From positions 17,751 to 81,750 of the forward strand of contig CAZKZP010000009.1 of assembly GCA_964557295.1 (NCBI GenBank): a DNA stretch of 64,000 nt, in the 5' to 3' direction. This stretch comes from JBFMHP01 sp964557295 (lineage in GTDB: Bacteria; Pseudomonadota; Gammaproteobacteria; RBG-16-57-12). The position numbers and the translations under genes were made by a program. The notes under the pieces were generated by a model. That model was not told where the DNA came from and ran no database searches. It was given only the letters and a program-made list of their open reading frames with translations. Shown piece by piece: positions 16,524-25,933 of this stretch (the stretch's first letter is position 1; every line of letters starts with the position of its first letter).

Positions 16524-19500
16524 GATTCACCGACATCTTCATCCGCCGCCCCGTGCTGGCGAGCGTGATCAGCCTGCTGATCCTGGTCATAGGCTTGCGC
16601 TCCATCACCGCGCTGGAAGTGCGCCAGTATCCCGAGACCAAGAATACCGTGGTGACGGTGACGACCGCCTATCCCGGCGCCAGCAGCGAGCTGGTCAAGG
16701 GCTTCATCACCACGCCGCTGCAACAGGCCATCGCCGAGGCCGACGGCATCGATTACCTCGCGGCGCGCAGCACCCAGGGGCTCTCGCGCATCGAGGCGTA
16801 CATGAAGCTCAACTACGATCCCAACGCGGCCGTGGCCGAGATCCAGGCCAAGGTGGCCAGCCAGCGCGGCGTGCTGCCCGCGGCGGCCGAGGATCCGGTG
16901 ATCGCCTCTACCACGGGCGATACCACGGCGCTGATGTACATGGCCTTCTGGAGCGAGCGGATGAGCCCCGCGCAGATCTCCGATTATCTGCTGCGCGTGG
17001 TGCAGCCCAAATTGCAGGCGGTGCCCGGCGTGGCCAAGGCCGAGCTGATCGGCAACAAGACCTTCGCCATGCGCATCTGGCTCGACCCGGCGCGCCTCGC
17101 CGCGCAGGGAGTGACCGCCCAGGATGTGCGCCAGGCGCTGGAGAAAAACAACTACCTCTCCGGCGTCGGGCAGTCCAAGGACCAGTTCGTCGCCATCAAT
17201 CTCACCGCCACCACCGATGTGAGCAGCATCGAGGACTTCCGCAATCTGGTGGTGCGCCAGACCGACGGCGCCTTGGTGCGGCTGCGCGATGTGGCGCAAA
17301 CCGAGCTGGGCTCGGCCGATTATGATTCGACCACCTGGTACAAGGGCAAGACCGCGATCTTCATCGGCGTGTATCCCACCCCCGGCGCCAATCCGCTGAC
17401 CGTGGCCGCGGGCGTGCACACGCTCATGCCCGCGCTCGAAAGCCAGCTGCCCGAGGGCCTGGGCGTGCGCATCCCGTATGACGCCAGCGAATACATCCAG
17501 CAGTCGATCGACGAGGTGTTCACCACCCTGGCCGAGGCGGTGTTGATCGTGCTGGCGGTGATCTTCCTCACCCTGGGTTCGATGCGCGCGGCCGTGATCC
17601 CGGCGGTGGCGGTGCCGCTGTCGCTGATCGGCGGGGCCTTTGTGATGCTGCTGCTCGGCTTTTCCATCAACCTGCTCACCCTGCTCGCCATGGTGCTGGC
17701 CATCGGCCTGGTGGTGGATGATGCCATCATCGTGGTGGAGAACGTGCACCGGCACCTCGAGATGGGCAAGGGGCGCCTCGAGGCCGCCCTCAGCGGCGCG
17801 CGCGAGCTGGCCCTGCCGATCATCGCCATGACCACCACGCTGGTGGCGGTGTATGCGCCGATCGGGTTCATGGGCGGGCTGGTCGGCACGCTGTTTACCG
17901 AGTTTGCCTTTGCCTTGGCGGGCGCGGTGCTCATCTCGGGCGTCGTGGCGCTCACCCTCTCGCCCATGCTCTCGGCCAAGGTCTTGCGGCCGGCCGCCGA
18001 GGCCGGGCGCTTCGAGCGGGGCGTCGAACACACCTTCATGCGCCTGGCCAGTGTGTATCAGCGCCTGCTGCACCGGGCGCTCGATCACATCCCCGAGATC
18101 GTGGTGTTTGCCGCCGTGGTGCTGGTGTCGATCTACTTCATGTTCGTCACCAGCAAGAAGGAACTCGCGCCGGTGGAGGACCAGAGCATCCTGTTCTTCC
18201 AGGCCACGGCCCCGCAGACGGCCACCATCGAATACAACGAGGCCTATGTGCGCAAGATCGTCACCGCCTTCGAGAGCATGCCGGAATACCAGGAGAGTTT
18301 CCTGCTGCTGGGTCGAGGCGAGCCGACCACCACCTTCGGGGGATTCCGGATGCCGCCACCTTCTGAGCGGGAACGCTCGCAGATGGAAATCATGCCTGAG
18401 TTACAGGGCAAGATCGCGCCGAATCCCGGTCTGCAGATCGCGGTGTTTCCGCGCCCCAGCCTGCCCGGTTCCGGCGGCGGGCTGCCGGTGCAGTTTGTCA
18501 TCATCAGCGATGCCGATTACCGCGACATGACCGCGGTGGCCGATGAGCTGATCGGGCGGGCCATGGGCAGCGGCAAGTTCATGTTCCTGCAGAAGACCGT
18601 GGAATTCACCAAGCCGCAGACCACCATCGTGATCGACCGCGACCGCGCCGCCGATCTCGGTATCAGCATGGAGGACATCGGCCGCAATCTCGCCACCCTG
18701 CTCGGCGGCAATTACGTCAACTGGTTCAGCCTGGCCGGGCGCAGCTACAAGGTCATCCCGCAGGCCGCGCGCGAGTTCCGTCTCGGCCACGACATGCTCA
18801 ACGACTACTATCTGCGCAGCGCGAGCGGCGAGCTGGTGCCGCTGTCCAGCGTGGTTTCATTCGAGGATAAGGTCGAGCCCAGCCAGCGCACCCAGTTCCA
18901 GCAGCTCAACGCGGTTACCGTGCAGGGCGTGATGGCCCCGGGCATCCCGGTGGGTGACGCCCTCGCCTACCTGGAAACCCAGGCCCGCGAGTTCTTCCCG
19001 CGCGGCTACAGCTGGGACTACACCGGCGGCTCGCGCCAGTACGCGCAGCAAGGCAGCGCCCTGGTGCTCACCTTCTTCATGTCGCTGCTGGTGATCTATC
19101 TGGTGCTCGCCGCGCAGTTCGAGAGCTGGCGTGATCCGCTGATCATCCTGGTCTCGGTGCCGATGACCATCGCCGGCGCGATGGCCTTTATCACCCTCGG
19201 CGTCGCCTCGGTCAACATCTACACCCAGGTCGGATTGATCACCCTGATCGGCCTGATCGCCAAGAACGGCATCCTGATCGTGGAGTTCGCCAATCAGCTG
19301 CAACTGAAGGAAGGCTTGAGCAAGCGCGAGGCGGTCGAACGCGCCGCCGCGATCCGCCTGCGGCCGATCCTGATGACCACCGCCGCGATGATCGTGGCCA
19401 TGGTGCCGCTGCTCGCCGCCAGCGGCCCCGGCGCGGTGAGCCGCTTCGACATCGGCCTGGTCATCGCCACCGGCTTAGGCATCGGCACCCTGTTCACGCT

Positions 19501-19612
19501 GTTCGTCGTCCCGGCCGTGTATGTCCTGCTGGCGCGCGTGCGCCAAGGCGAGGCGCGCGCGGTGAGTAACAACGAAGCGGAGATGTATGGCGAGCCGGAG
19601 AATGGGGGATGA
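16520..19612 (+). CDS. RND multidrug efflux pump, inner-membrane permease (HAE1 family)
   Basis: At 1030 residues this is full length for AcrB/MexF-type proton-drug antiporters. It starts with the conserved amphipathic FIRRPVLASVISLLI helix, has 12 predicted transmembrane helices and two large periplasmic loops, and keeps the proton-relay Asp pair in GLVVDDAIIVVEN (TM4) and a basic residue in GLIAKNGILIVEF (TM10). The start overlaps the adaptor stop (ATGA), so translation is coupled. Substrate specificity cannot be read from sequence. Downstream, an 8-bp stem (GTGCCGAG/CTCGGCAC, 19619-19646) may end the operon. Confidence 0.95.
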   Translation: MRFTDIFIRRPVLASVISLLILVIGLRSITALEVRQYPETKNTVVTVTTAYPGASSELVKGFITTPLQQAIAEADGIDYLAARSTQGLSRIEAYMKLNYDPNAAVAEIQAKVASQRGVLPAAAEDPVIASTTGDTTALMYMAFWSERMSPAQISDYLLRVVQPKLQAVPGVAKAELIGNKTFAMRIWLDPARLAAQGVTAQDVRQALEKNNYLSGVGQSKDQFVAINLTATTDVSSIEDFRNLVVRQTDGALVRLRDVAQTELGSADYDSTTWYKGKTAIFIGVYPTPGANPLTVAAGVHTLMPALESQLPEGLGVRIPYDASEYIQQSIDEVFTTLAEAVLIVLAVIFLTLGSMRAAVIPAVAVPLSLIGGAFVMLLLGFSINLLTLLAMVLAIGLVVDDAIIVVENVHRHLEMGKGRLEAALSGARELALPIIAMTTTLVAVYAPIGFMGGLVGTLFTEFAFALAGAVLISGVVALTLSPMLSAKVLRPAAEAGRFERGVEHTFMRLASVYQRLLHRALDHIPEIVVFAAVVLVSIYFMFVTSKKELAPVEDQSILFFQATAPQTATIEYNEAYVRKIVTAFESMPEYQESFLLLGRGEPTTTFGGFRMPPPSERERSQMEIMPELQGKIAPNPGLQIAVFPRPSLPGSGGGLPVQFVIISDADYRDMTAVADELIGRAMGSGKFMFLQKTVEFTKPQTTIVIDRDRAADLGISMEDIGRNLATLLGGNYVNWFSLAGRSYKVIPQAAREFRLGHDMLNDYYLRSASGELVPLSSVVSFEDKVEPSQRTQFQQLNAVTVQGVMAPGIPVGDALAYLETQAREFFPRGYSWDYTGGSRQYAQQGSALVLTFFMSLLVIYLVLAAQFESWRDPLIILVSVPMTIAGAMAFITLGVASVNIYTQVGLITLIGLIAKNGILIVEFANQLQLKEGLSKREAVERAAAIRLRPILMTTAAMIVAMVPLLAASGPGAVSRFDIGLVIATGLGIGTLFTLFVVPAVYVLLARVRQGEARAVSNNEAEMYGEPENGG

Positions 19613-20005
19613 AAATGGTGCCGAGTCTTGAGCGCAGTCTCGGCACTATGTTCAACCCGGACTTTCCATTAGCGATCTTCAGATGGCGAGGCCGGGGCTT
19701 GCGCCCACACGGCTCTTCATCAGTCTTTTCTATGTTGCCAAAATAAATTTTAAGCGAATTTATTTTTCTGAATCGAGTCTCATTTTTAATGCAATAAATC
19801 GATACGCTCGGTGACGCGGTGCAGCACCCGAGACATGGCATAGGATCTGCCGCTCTCACATTCTAATACACCTCACTTCATCGGGCCGAACGGGTCCCTC
19901 GCACGCCGATCGTTCAACGGCAATGAGGGAGAGTCAAGGCCAGAAGGTCTGGCTGTAATGTGTGAAAGGAGTCACAGGTGATATAGAAAACTGGAGGTGG
20001 TTACC
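19613..20005. other. 393-bp intergenic region
   Basis: It holds a hairpin (19619-19646) behind the RND gene, a copy of the 28-bp repeat (19650-19678) merging into a partial REP-like CTTCAGATGGCGA, and an AT-rich stretch around 19735-19800 that stands out from the GC-rich background. No gene recognised. Confidence 0.5.
19650..19678 (+). repeat. Copy 2 of the 28-bp dispersed intergenic repeat
   Basis: GTTCAACCCGGACTTTCCAT then TAGCGATCT, closely matching the copies at 4571 and 21647. Confidence 0.5.
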
Positions 20006-20785
20006 ATGCAACACATCACTCATATCACCTCGATACCGCTCCCGGAGATACGCCGTCTGCGCATCTCACAACCTTGGCACTGGCTGCGCGCCGGATGGCA
20101 GGATCTATGGCATGAGCCGTCGATCAGTCTCGGCTATGGCGCGGTTTGCGCCCTGTTCTTCGCCACGATCACACTGATGCTGATGCGCACGCAACGCTAT
20201 GACATGGTCCTGGCGCTGGCCGCCGGATTTGTCTTCATCGGTCCGCTGCTGGCCGTGGGCCTATACGAGAAGAGCCGGCGCCTCGAAGCCGGCGAGCCGC
20301 TGAACATGCTCAAGATCGTCGGCGCTTGGCGGCGCAATGGCAGTCAGATCAGGGGTATCGGCTTGATCCTGATGTTGATCCTGATCGGTTGGGTTGCGCT
20401 CACTAATCTGCTGTTTGCGTTTCTGTTCCAGGTCGCGCCCCCCACGGGAGAGCAGTTTTTCAACACCCTGTTACTCACCAATCAGGGCCTGCCCTATCTG
20501 TTGGCCTTTGGGCTGATCGGTCTGGTGGCGGTCAGCGTCGTATTCGCCTTTACCTTCGTGGCGGTGCAATTGTTGCTGCACGATCCCAAGCGGGATGCGG
20601 TAAGCGCGGTATTGATCAGCTATGAAGCGGTGCGGGAAAACATGCGGGTCACGGTGTGGTGGGCGATATTGATTGCGCTGTTGACCCTGCTAGGTGTGTC
20701 GACCTATTACTTCGCGATGTTCGTGATCTTTCCGCTGCTCGGTCATGCCAGTTGGCATGCCTATCGCGACACCATCGACGAATAG
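20006..20785 (+). CDS. DUF2189 family integral membrane protein
   Basis: A 259-residue protein with about six transmembrane helices and short loops. It matches the DUF2189 family, sometimes labelled cytochrome c oxidase subunit I-like although no heme-ligand pattern is evident here. The N-terminal LRISQPWHWLRAGWQDLWHEPS and the LYEKSRRLEAGEP loop are family hallmarks. GGAGG 8 bases upstream fixes the ATG at 20006. Function is unknown; it is monocistronic and followed by a terminator. Confidence 0.85.
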   Translation: MQHITHITSIPLPEIRRLRISQPWHWLRAGWQDLWHEPSISLGYGAVCALFFATITLMLMRTQRYDMVLALAAGFVFIGPLLAVGLYEKSRRLEAGEPLNMLKIVGAWRRNGSQIRGIGLILMLILIGWVALTNLLFAFLFQVAPPTGEQFFNTLLLTNQGLPYLLAFGLIGLVAVSVVFAFTFVAVQLLLHDPKRDAVSAVLISYEAVRENMRVTVWWAILIALLTLLGVSTYYFAMFVIFPLLGHASWHAYRDTIDE

Positions 20786-20801
20786 GTATCGAACTCAAAT
20801 C

Positions 20802-20823
20802 GAGGGTGCGGTGACGCACCCTC
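20802..20823. terminator. Bidirectional terminator between convergent genes
   Basis: 9-bp stem GAGGGTGCG/CGCACCCTC with a 4-nt loop, lying between the DUF2189 stop and the end of the convergent gene at 20827. Confidence 0.65.
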
Positions 20824-20826
20824 CGT

Positions 20827-21597
20827 TTATTGTTTCAACTGCTGCGAGATCTCCAGTAGCAGACTTGCGGTCAGCCGCGAACGATTGACCACGCCGGCAA
20901 AGCGTTTGCTGTCATCGATCACCGGCAGGGTGTCGGCATTCAAATCCTCCATCAATTGCAGCGCCTGTTTCTTGTCGGCCGCCTGGGGCAGGGCGCTGTC
21001 TGCCGCAATGTATCCGGGCAGGCGTTGCAGGGATTTTTTATCGGAGGTATTCAGCCATTCGGCGAAATCCTTTGCGCTGAATGGCGCGCGCGGATTCTTG
21101 AAGATGGCCGCGAGTTCACGTGCGCTCGCCATTGCGAAAAACGAGCCGTCGGCATCCTCGATGATCAGATAGCGCAAGAAGGGCTGCTCGGCCAGCAGCA
21201 TGAAATATTCCTCGATCGCCGGCCCCCAATAACCGCCCTGCCCCAGCCGGAACAACAGGCCTTCGGTCTTCATCTCGATCAACCTGGGGATCTCCTCCAC
21301 GCCGCGCTTGGGATCGAGGCGCAGCGGTTCGGCCGGCAGTCCGGTCAGCGGTGTGATCTGCGAGGTGATGGCCGATTCCGAGGCCTTCACGAAGGCGGTT
21401 TCGATCTTCACCCCGCCTTCGCCGATCTCGAATTTCTGCAACCGGCCGGTGACCAGCAGAAACACAATCACCGGCACGACCGCGACCACGATATCGGACG
21501 GCCTGACCTCGAATTTGCTGTTGCGGGCGCGCAGCAAAACCAGCAAGCCGAGGATCACGAGAAAACTGCCGATGGACAGGATGATGGTGGTTTGCAT
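20827..21597 (-). CDS. Membrane-anchored protein with degenerate CBS-like C-terminal pair
   Basis: A 256-residue protein with two N-terminal transmembrane helices (about residues 4-22 and 35-52) and a cytoplasmic C-terminal part. Residues about 145-255 show a CBS-domain-like pattern (FLRYLIIEDADGSFFAMASARELA and LPVIDDSKRFAGVVNRSRL), suggesting nucleotide sensing, but the motifs are weak. It is not associated with a channel or transporter domain. Its role is not recognised. CTCTTG-flanked upstream sequence gives no clear promoter. Confidence 0.65.
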   Translation of the reverse strand: MQTTIILSIGSFLVILGLLVLLRARNSKFEVRPSDIVVAVVPVIVFLLVTGRLQKFEIGEGGVKIETAFVKASESAITSQITPLTGLPAEPLRLDPKRGVEEIPRLIEMKTEGLLFRLGQGGYWGPAIEEYFMLLAEQPFLRYLIIEDADGSFFAMASARELAAIFKNPRAPFSAKDFAEWLNTSDKKSLQRLPGYIAADSALPQAADKKQALQLMEDLNADTLPVIDDSKRFAGVVNRSRLTASLLLEISQQLKQ

Positions 21598-21646
21598 AAT
21601 CGAACCCTCTTGTGGTGAGAACTCTGATTAATTCTAGGGAAGCGCA

Positions 21647-21676
21647 GATTAAACCCGGATTTTTTATTGGCGATCG
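21647..21676 (+). repeat. Copy 3 of the 28-bp dispersed intergenic repeat
   Basis: GATTAAACCCGGATTTTTTA then TTGGCGATCG, related to copies at 4571 and 19650. Confidence 0.4.
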
Positions 21677-21701
21677 TAGCGCGTGCAAGGCGATGAAGCG
21701 G

Positions 21702-21776
21702 TGCAAAAAATGCCAAAAAATTTTCGAGTCGCAGTCATTCTACGGTGCGAGAAACTTTTTGGCATTTTTTTGTGCA
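21702..21776. repeat. Imperfect inverted repeat with A/T-rich arms
   Basis: The left arm TGCAAAAAATGCCAAAAAAT pairs with the right arm ACTTTTTGGCATTTTTTTGT followed by GCA, separated by about 30 bases. The A-run/T-run ends resemble a bidirectional terminator or the end of a small non-autonomous element. Confidence 0.45.
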
Positions 21777-21907
21777 GAGGCGCCGGATTGACGGGTTGTC
21801 GTGGTGCGCGGATGAACAATCCGGCTTCACATTGCGATGGGTGTGCCAGCGCAGAAACGCTGAGGAATTTCAGGGCGAGACGGAGGATGGGGGGTAAGAA
21901 TAGAACC

Positions 21908-21944
21908 GAGGACTGAGTTGGCTGCGCGCTGTTACTCAGTCCTC
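21908..21944. terminator. Terminator of T4P operon A
   Basis: Perfect 11-bp stem GAGGACTGAGT/ACTCAGTCCTC with a 15-nt loop, 22 bases beyond the last stop codon of the minus-strand pilin operon. Confidence 0.6.
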
Positions 21945-21966
21945 ATCGCTCCATTCCTCCCGCAGT

Positions 21967-22440
21967 TCAGCGGCTCCAGGTGTTTTCGCTGGAGCTGAAC
22001 CCCCCGCTGTTGTCGCGATCCCAGCGTTTGGTGCCGGCGCTGGTGAGTTCCATCAGGCCATCGCTGGCCTGGGCCGTGCCGGCGATCGGGGTGGCGCGCA
22101 GGGTGTAGGCCGATGCGGTCTGGGCGGAAAAGCTCAGATTGTAGTACTTGGTGGCGCCGTCGAGCGGCGTTTGGTTGGGATAAACACCGCCTGCGCCCAA
22201 GGTCGCTGTCGCATAGGTGTTATTCGCCGTGAAAAATCGTTCCATCGCATTGGCGGCGCTCACCAAGGCCCCCTGCGCGTCGGCGCGCCGCGATTTTCTC
22301 ATCTGATCCAGATAGGAGGGGTAGGCGATCGTGGCGATGATGGCCACGATCGCCACGGTGATCATGACCTCCACCAGGGTAAATCCTTTTACCCCGATCC
22401 GCGCGTGAAGGTCTTTACGGTTGGATGTTGAAGGACTCAT
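21967..22440 (-). CDS. pilE: Type IV pilin-like protein PilE (operon A)
   Basis: A 157-residue prepilin. A 19-residue leader ends in Gly before the cleavage and methylation site G|FTLVEVMITVAIVAIIATI, with Glu at +5 and the hydrophobic N-terminal helix of type IV pilins. The globular part is short, like the PilE minor pilins that close fimT-pilVWXY1 operons. It would be processed by PilD and enter the pseudopilus tip or priming complex. The ATG overlaps the pilY1 stop (ATGA) and has GGAGAG upstream. It is the last gene of the operon, followed by a terminator. Confidence 0.9.
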   Translation of the reverse strand: MSPSTSNRKDLHARIGVKGFTLVEVMITVAIVAIIATIAYPSYLDQMRKSRRADAQGALVSAANAMERFFTANNTYATATLGAGGVYPNQTPLDGATKYYNLSFSAQTASAYTLRATPIAGTAQASDGLMELTSAGTKRWDRDNSGGFSSSENTWSR

Positions 22441-25400
22441 TGCACTCTCCAGATGGTTTTCGACGGTGAGAATCTCGAAGGCGTGGGTCCGCAGGCCTCG
22501 GTGCCTTCGATACATTTCATCGTGGTGTCCACACTCGTGGGATCGGTCGGGCTGGTGTCCTGCACGAGGATGGTTGGTGTCGAATGGATCCCGCCGCGCA
22601 CAAAGGCCTTCTTCCGGTCATTCCGGACCAAGCTGGGATCGCCGTTCAGCTTGGTGGCGTCACCGGTCAGGTTGGTGCCCGGGGTGCCGTCCTTGGTGCT
22701 GATGTAGTAGAGGTACGACACACCTTGGCTGGGCGCGCAGCCGGTCGGTCCAGAAGCGGTGGGCGTATAGGTGGTAAACATCACCATGCCGCCCATCGTG
22801 ACGGATTTCGCCAGCACCTTTTCGCCGACGAAATTGCCGCTGGCGTCATTCAACCAGATATAGAGCCCGTGCTTGCTGGCCAGTGCCGCGGTCTCCGCCG
22901 CGATCTCGGTTGAGGTGCCCTGCCCGATGAGGTTGCTGGTGGCGTCATACAGCTCGCTCAGCGTGTACGTCGTGTACACGGCCTGCCCCGAGCTGTTGCG
23001 CGCCGGGCCGTAGACGTTGGGATCATGGATCACGAAGAGGGCGTCATGGATATCGGTATTCAAGGGGTGCTCGCGATAGCCGGAGCCGATCGCGACGTTG
23101 AAGTAGGCGCCATTCTCGGACAGCGAGACATCCGGCGCGTAGTAGAAACGCCGGTTGCCGGCTGAGGTGCCATCGCCCAGCGCGGCGATGACGCCGCCGG
23201 TGGCAAGATCGGTGGCGCCGGTATTGGTCTTGTTGAGGTCGAAGCGCCAGATCTGGCCGCCCATATCGCCCACATACAGCCGGTCCGAATAGCCATCGCC
23301 GTTGGCGTCGATGATGGAGACATCGGCGGGGATGCTGTAGTTCATGCTGGAGAAGACCTGGGTCGCCCCCGAGCCGGAGGGACCGGCCTGCCAGAGCCGG
23401 GCGCCGGTGTCGGCATCGACGATGAAGATGGCGCGGCCCACGGTGTCGTTGGTCACGGTGGTGTTGCTGTCCTGCGCGGTGTCATAGCCGCCGCCGAAGA
23501 TGAGTACCGTCCTGTCGGCGCCGTTGTATTTGATCTTGGTTTTCAGCGCGGCCGACCAGCTTTGCGCCAGCTCGGCGAAATCACCGGCGCCGCCCTTGAT
23601 CACCCACTTCAGCGTGGGCGCGCTGCGATTGCTGACATCGAGGGCATAGTAATTCCTGCCGCCGCGGCGCATGCCTTGATAGAGATAGGCGAAGTCACCA
23701 CTGTCGGCTAGCGAGCCATTGCTGTTGGCGTCGTTGATCCAGGTGGTCAGCGGACCATCCATCCCATAGATGACCGGGATGCTCGCCGAGTTGTCATAGA
23801 GCGTGGCGAGATTGGGCAGCAATTCCTGCGGTGTGAATGAGAAGACCTCGCGGCCATCGTCGGTGTCGATCGCCACCAGATTGCCTTCGCTGGTGCCCGC
23901 GTACAATGTCATGTCGGGCGCGGCGCTGGTGCCGCCGTAGGTGATGAGCACCGGCTTGGCGTGCAGCGGGGCGCCCATGAAGCGGCGGGCATCGGTCACA
24001 TCGGTATCGTTGTCCTCATCGAGCAGATCGATGCCGCGGGTCCATTGCAGGATGGCGGTCCGGCGCTCGTCGGTCATCGCCGCATCGCCCAGCATGGCCT
24101 TGGTGACCGCCGCGTTGGACTCATCGAGCTTGTTGGCCACCGCCGCCAAGTTCGCATTGCTCGGCGCGGTGGAACCCGTGTAGGTATACGTGGTGCGTGG
24201 CAAGGTCAACTTGCTGGCCGCGCCGCCTTTCTTGGCCGAATCACCATCCGGGGCATCCGCGGTCGGTGTCCAGAAGCTGGTGGCCGACGACTTGAAGAAT
24301 CCCGTGGCGGGGTCGACCGCATCGACGCCGTTGGCGTCTTCGATCAGCGCCGAGGTGCCCAGCTTGAAGCGCTTGATGTTGCCGTACCACTTCGGGTCTG
24401 ACGACGGCAAAAACACGGCGAAATAGAGCTCATCGCGATGGGTGGAGCGGTTGAACGCATTCACCGAAACCGCGGGCGCGGTGAAGCTGGTGTTGACCGA
24501 AAGGATTTCCACCATGATGTTGTTGAACACATCCGCGAGTCCGGCTGTGCTGGTGGCGGTGTAGAACTTGCCGCCGCCCTTGTTCGCGGTGTTGAGCAAG
24601 AGTGTCTCCGCGGCCGTCGGCGGATCGGGTGGCGTGTGCACCACATCCTGGCCAAAGCCGATGGTGTAGGTGCTCACCTTCTGGTCGCCGTCGAGATCAC
24701 TGCGGCAGTCCTTGGCATTCATGTAGTGCGCGAGTTCATCCATGCAGTTGCCCGTACAGTTGGCCGATCCGGTGACGGTGGAGAATCCGGGCAGCGCCTT
24801 GATGGCGGCATCGGCGTCGGTGTCGTAGGTCGGCTCGCCGTCGGTCAGGAAGACCACGAAGTTCTTTTGGCAGGGATAGGCGATCGGGCTCTGGTACTTG
24901 GTGGGGTCGCTGGGAGCCAGCACGCCGCTGACGTTGGTGCCGGGCGTGGAAGTGTTGCCGAACTTGACCTTGTCGCCACGGTAGAAGAGATAGGCCTCGT
25001 GCAAGGTCTCGGACAGCGGGGTGTAGCCGCTGGCGGTGAAGCCATTGACCGCGGCGACATAGCTGGCGCGATTGGCGTCGGTCAACTGCTGCATGGGCAT
25101 GACGAAATAGCCGCCCTTGTTGAGGTCGGCGCTGCGCGCGTCATAGCGCATGATCGCGATGTTGAGATTGCTGCCGAGGCTGTTGATCAGGTTGGTGTAG
25201 ACCCGCTTTACGGAATCCAGGCGGCTGATGTTGGTCGATGCGGAGGCGCTGGCGCGCCAGTTGAGGTAGTTGCCGCTGTATGCCGTGTAGGTGCCGCCGG
25301 TCGCGGCCCAGGAGATGGCCTGGGAGATGTTGCTGGTCCATGCCGTGCTGGAGCCATTGATGGGATATTTTTCCGTCGCGGCATCCGTCTGGCCGTGCAC

Positions 25401-25889
25401 GCCCCAGTCCGCCTGGCATTCGATGGCGTTAGAGTGCTGCTTGGAGCTGAGAGTGTCCCATTTGGACGAGGATGATTTGCCGTTGTTTTGCGCGAAGCGG
25501 TCGTTGTAATAACCGGAGGCGCCGCTGCCCTTGCCCAGCGCGGCGGCGGAGGCCTTGCACTTGTTGGCGCCGGCATCGACATATTGAGACGTGGCGGCGC
25601 AGTTGGGCAGCTTGCTGTCGGTGCTCCAGTAGATCCTGCCGGTATCGCAGCTGCCCGAGTAGCTTTTGGCAGGGTCATAGCTCCCTTCTTCGGTCGTATC
25701 GGGCACATCCTTGGTGCCCATGCTGCCCGAGGTGTCGACGATGAAGGTGATGTTCGGCCGGACCTCGGAGGCGGTCAGACTGCTGGTCAGATAGATTTCG
25801 ATGTCTTCCGCCATCACTGGAGTGGCGATGGACAACGCCGTGAGCGTTGTCAGCGACAGGGTCTTGATGTGTTTGACTGCGGTTTTCAT
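22437..25889 (-). CDS. pilY1: PilY1 family T4P tip adhesin/assembly factor (operon A)
   Basis: A 1150-residue secreted protein. Signal peptide residues 1-27 (ending PVMA). A von Willebrand A-like domain starts near residue 45 with an intact MIDAS DTSGSMG (Asp52, Ser54, Ser56). The C-terminal half (about 700-1100) is the PilY1 beta-propeller, with SEGNLVAIDTDDGREVF, GMRRGGRNYYALDVS and the calcium loop DANGDGYSDRLYVGD, equivalent to the loop that controls twitching in Pseudomonas. PilY1 caps the pilus with the minor pilins and mediates adhesion and mechanosensing. Start chosen at MKTAVKH with GAGG upstream; a longer frame exists but lacks support. Confidence 0.94.
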   Translation of the reverse strand: MKTAVKHIKTLSLTTLTALSIATPVMAEDIEIYLTSSLTASEVRPNITFIVDTSGSMGTKDVPDTTEEGSYDPAKSYSGSCDTGRIYWSTDSKLPNCAATSQYVDAGANKCKASAAALGKGSGASGYYNDRFAQNNGKSSSSKWDTLSSKQHSNAIECQADWGVHGQTDAATEKYPINGSSTAWTSNISQAISWAATGGTYTAYSGNYLNWRASASASTNISRLDSVKRVYTNLINSLGSNLNIAIMRYDARSADLNKGGYFVMPMQQLTDANRASYVAAVNGFTASGYTPLSETLHEAYLFYRGDKVKFGNTSTPGTNVSGVLAPSDPTKYQSPIAYPCQKNFVVFLTDGEPTYDTDADAAIKALPGFSTVTGSANCTGNCMDELAHYMNAKDCRSDLDGDQKVSTYTIGFGQDVVHTPPDPPTAAETLLLNTANKGGGKFYTATSTAGLADVFNNIMVEILSVNTSFTAPAVSVNAFNRSTHRDELYFAVFLPSSDPKWYGNIKRFKLGTSALIEDANGVDAVDPATGFFKSSATSFWTPTADAPDGDSAKKGGAASKLTLPRTTYTYTGSTAPSNANLAAVANKLDESNAAVTKAMLGDAAMTDERRTAILQWTRGIDLLDEDNDTDVTDARRFMGAPLHAKPVLITYGGTSAAPDMTLYAGTSEGNLVAIDTDDGREVFSFTPQELLPNLATLYDNSASIPVIYGMDGPLTTWINDANSNGSLADSGDFAYLYQGMRRGGRNYYALDVSNRSAPTLKWVIKGGAGDFAELAQSWSAALKTKIKYNGADRTVLIFGGGYDTAQDSNTTVTNDTVGRAIFIVDADTGARLWQAGPSGSGATQVFSSMNYSIPADVSIIDANGDGYSDRLYVGDMGGQIWRFDLNKTNTGATDLATGGVIAALGDGTSAGNRRFYYAPDVSLSENGAYFNVAIGSGYREHPLNTDIHDALFVIHDPNVYGPARNSSGQAVYTTYTLSELYDATSNLIGQGTSTEIAAETAALASKHGLYIWLNDASGNFVGEKVLAKSVTMGGMVMFTTYTPTASGPTGCAPSQGVSYLYYISTKDGTPGTNLTGDATKLNGDPSLVRNDRKKAFVRGGIHSTPTILVQDTSPTDPTSVDTTMKCIEGTEACGPTPSRFSPSKTIWRVQ

Positions 25890-25933
25890 GGCGCGCCTCA
25901 CTGCTGATTGCCTGAATACTGAAAGAGCTGCGT

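Larger units (their letters stand above)
21598..21966. other. 369-bp intergenic region behind T4P operon A
   Basis: It contains the third copy of the 28-bp repeat, a long AT-rich inverted repeat (21702-21776) and the operon A terminator (21908-21944). No coding sequence was recognised. Confidence 0.5.

Noticed and set aside
16301..18088. Long minus-strand frame opposite the RND pump
   Set aside because: Composition is Gly/His/Arg/Gln-rich and repetitive, typical of an antisense shadow; the plus strand encodes a full RND permease.
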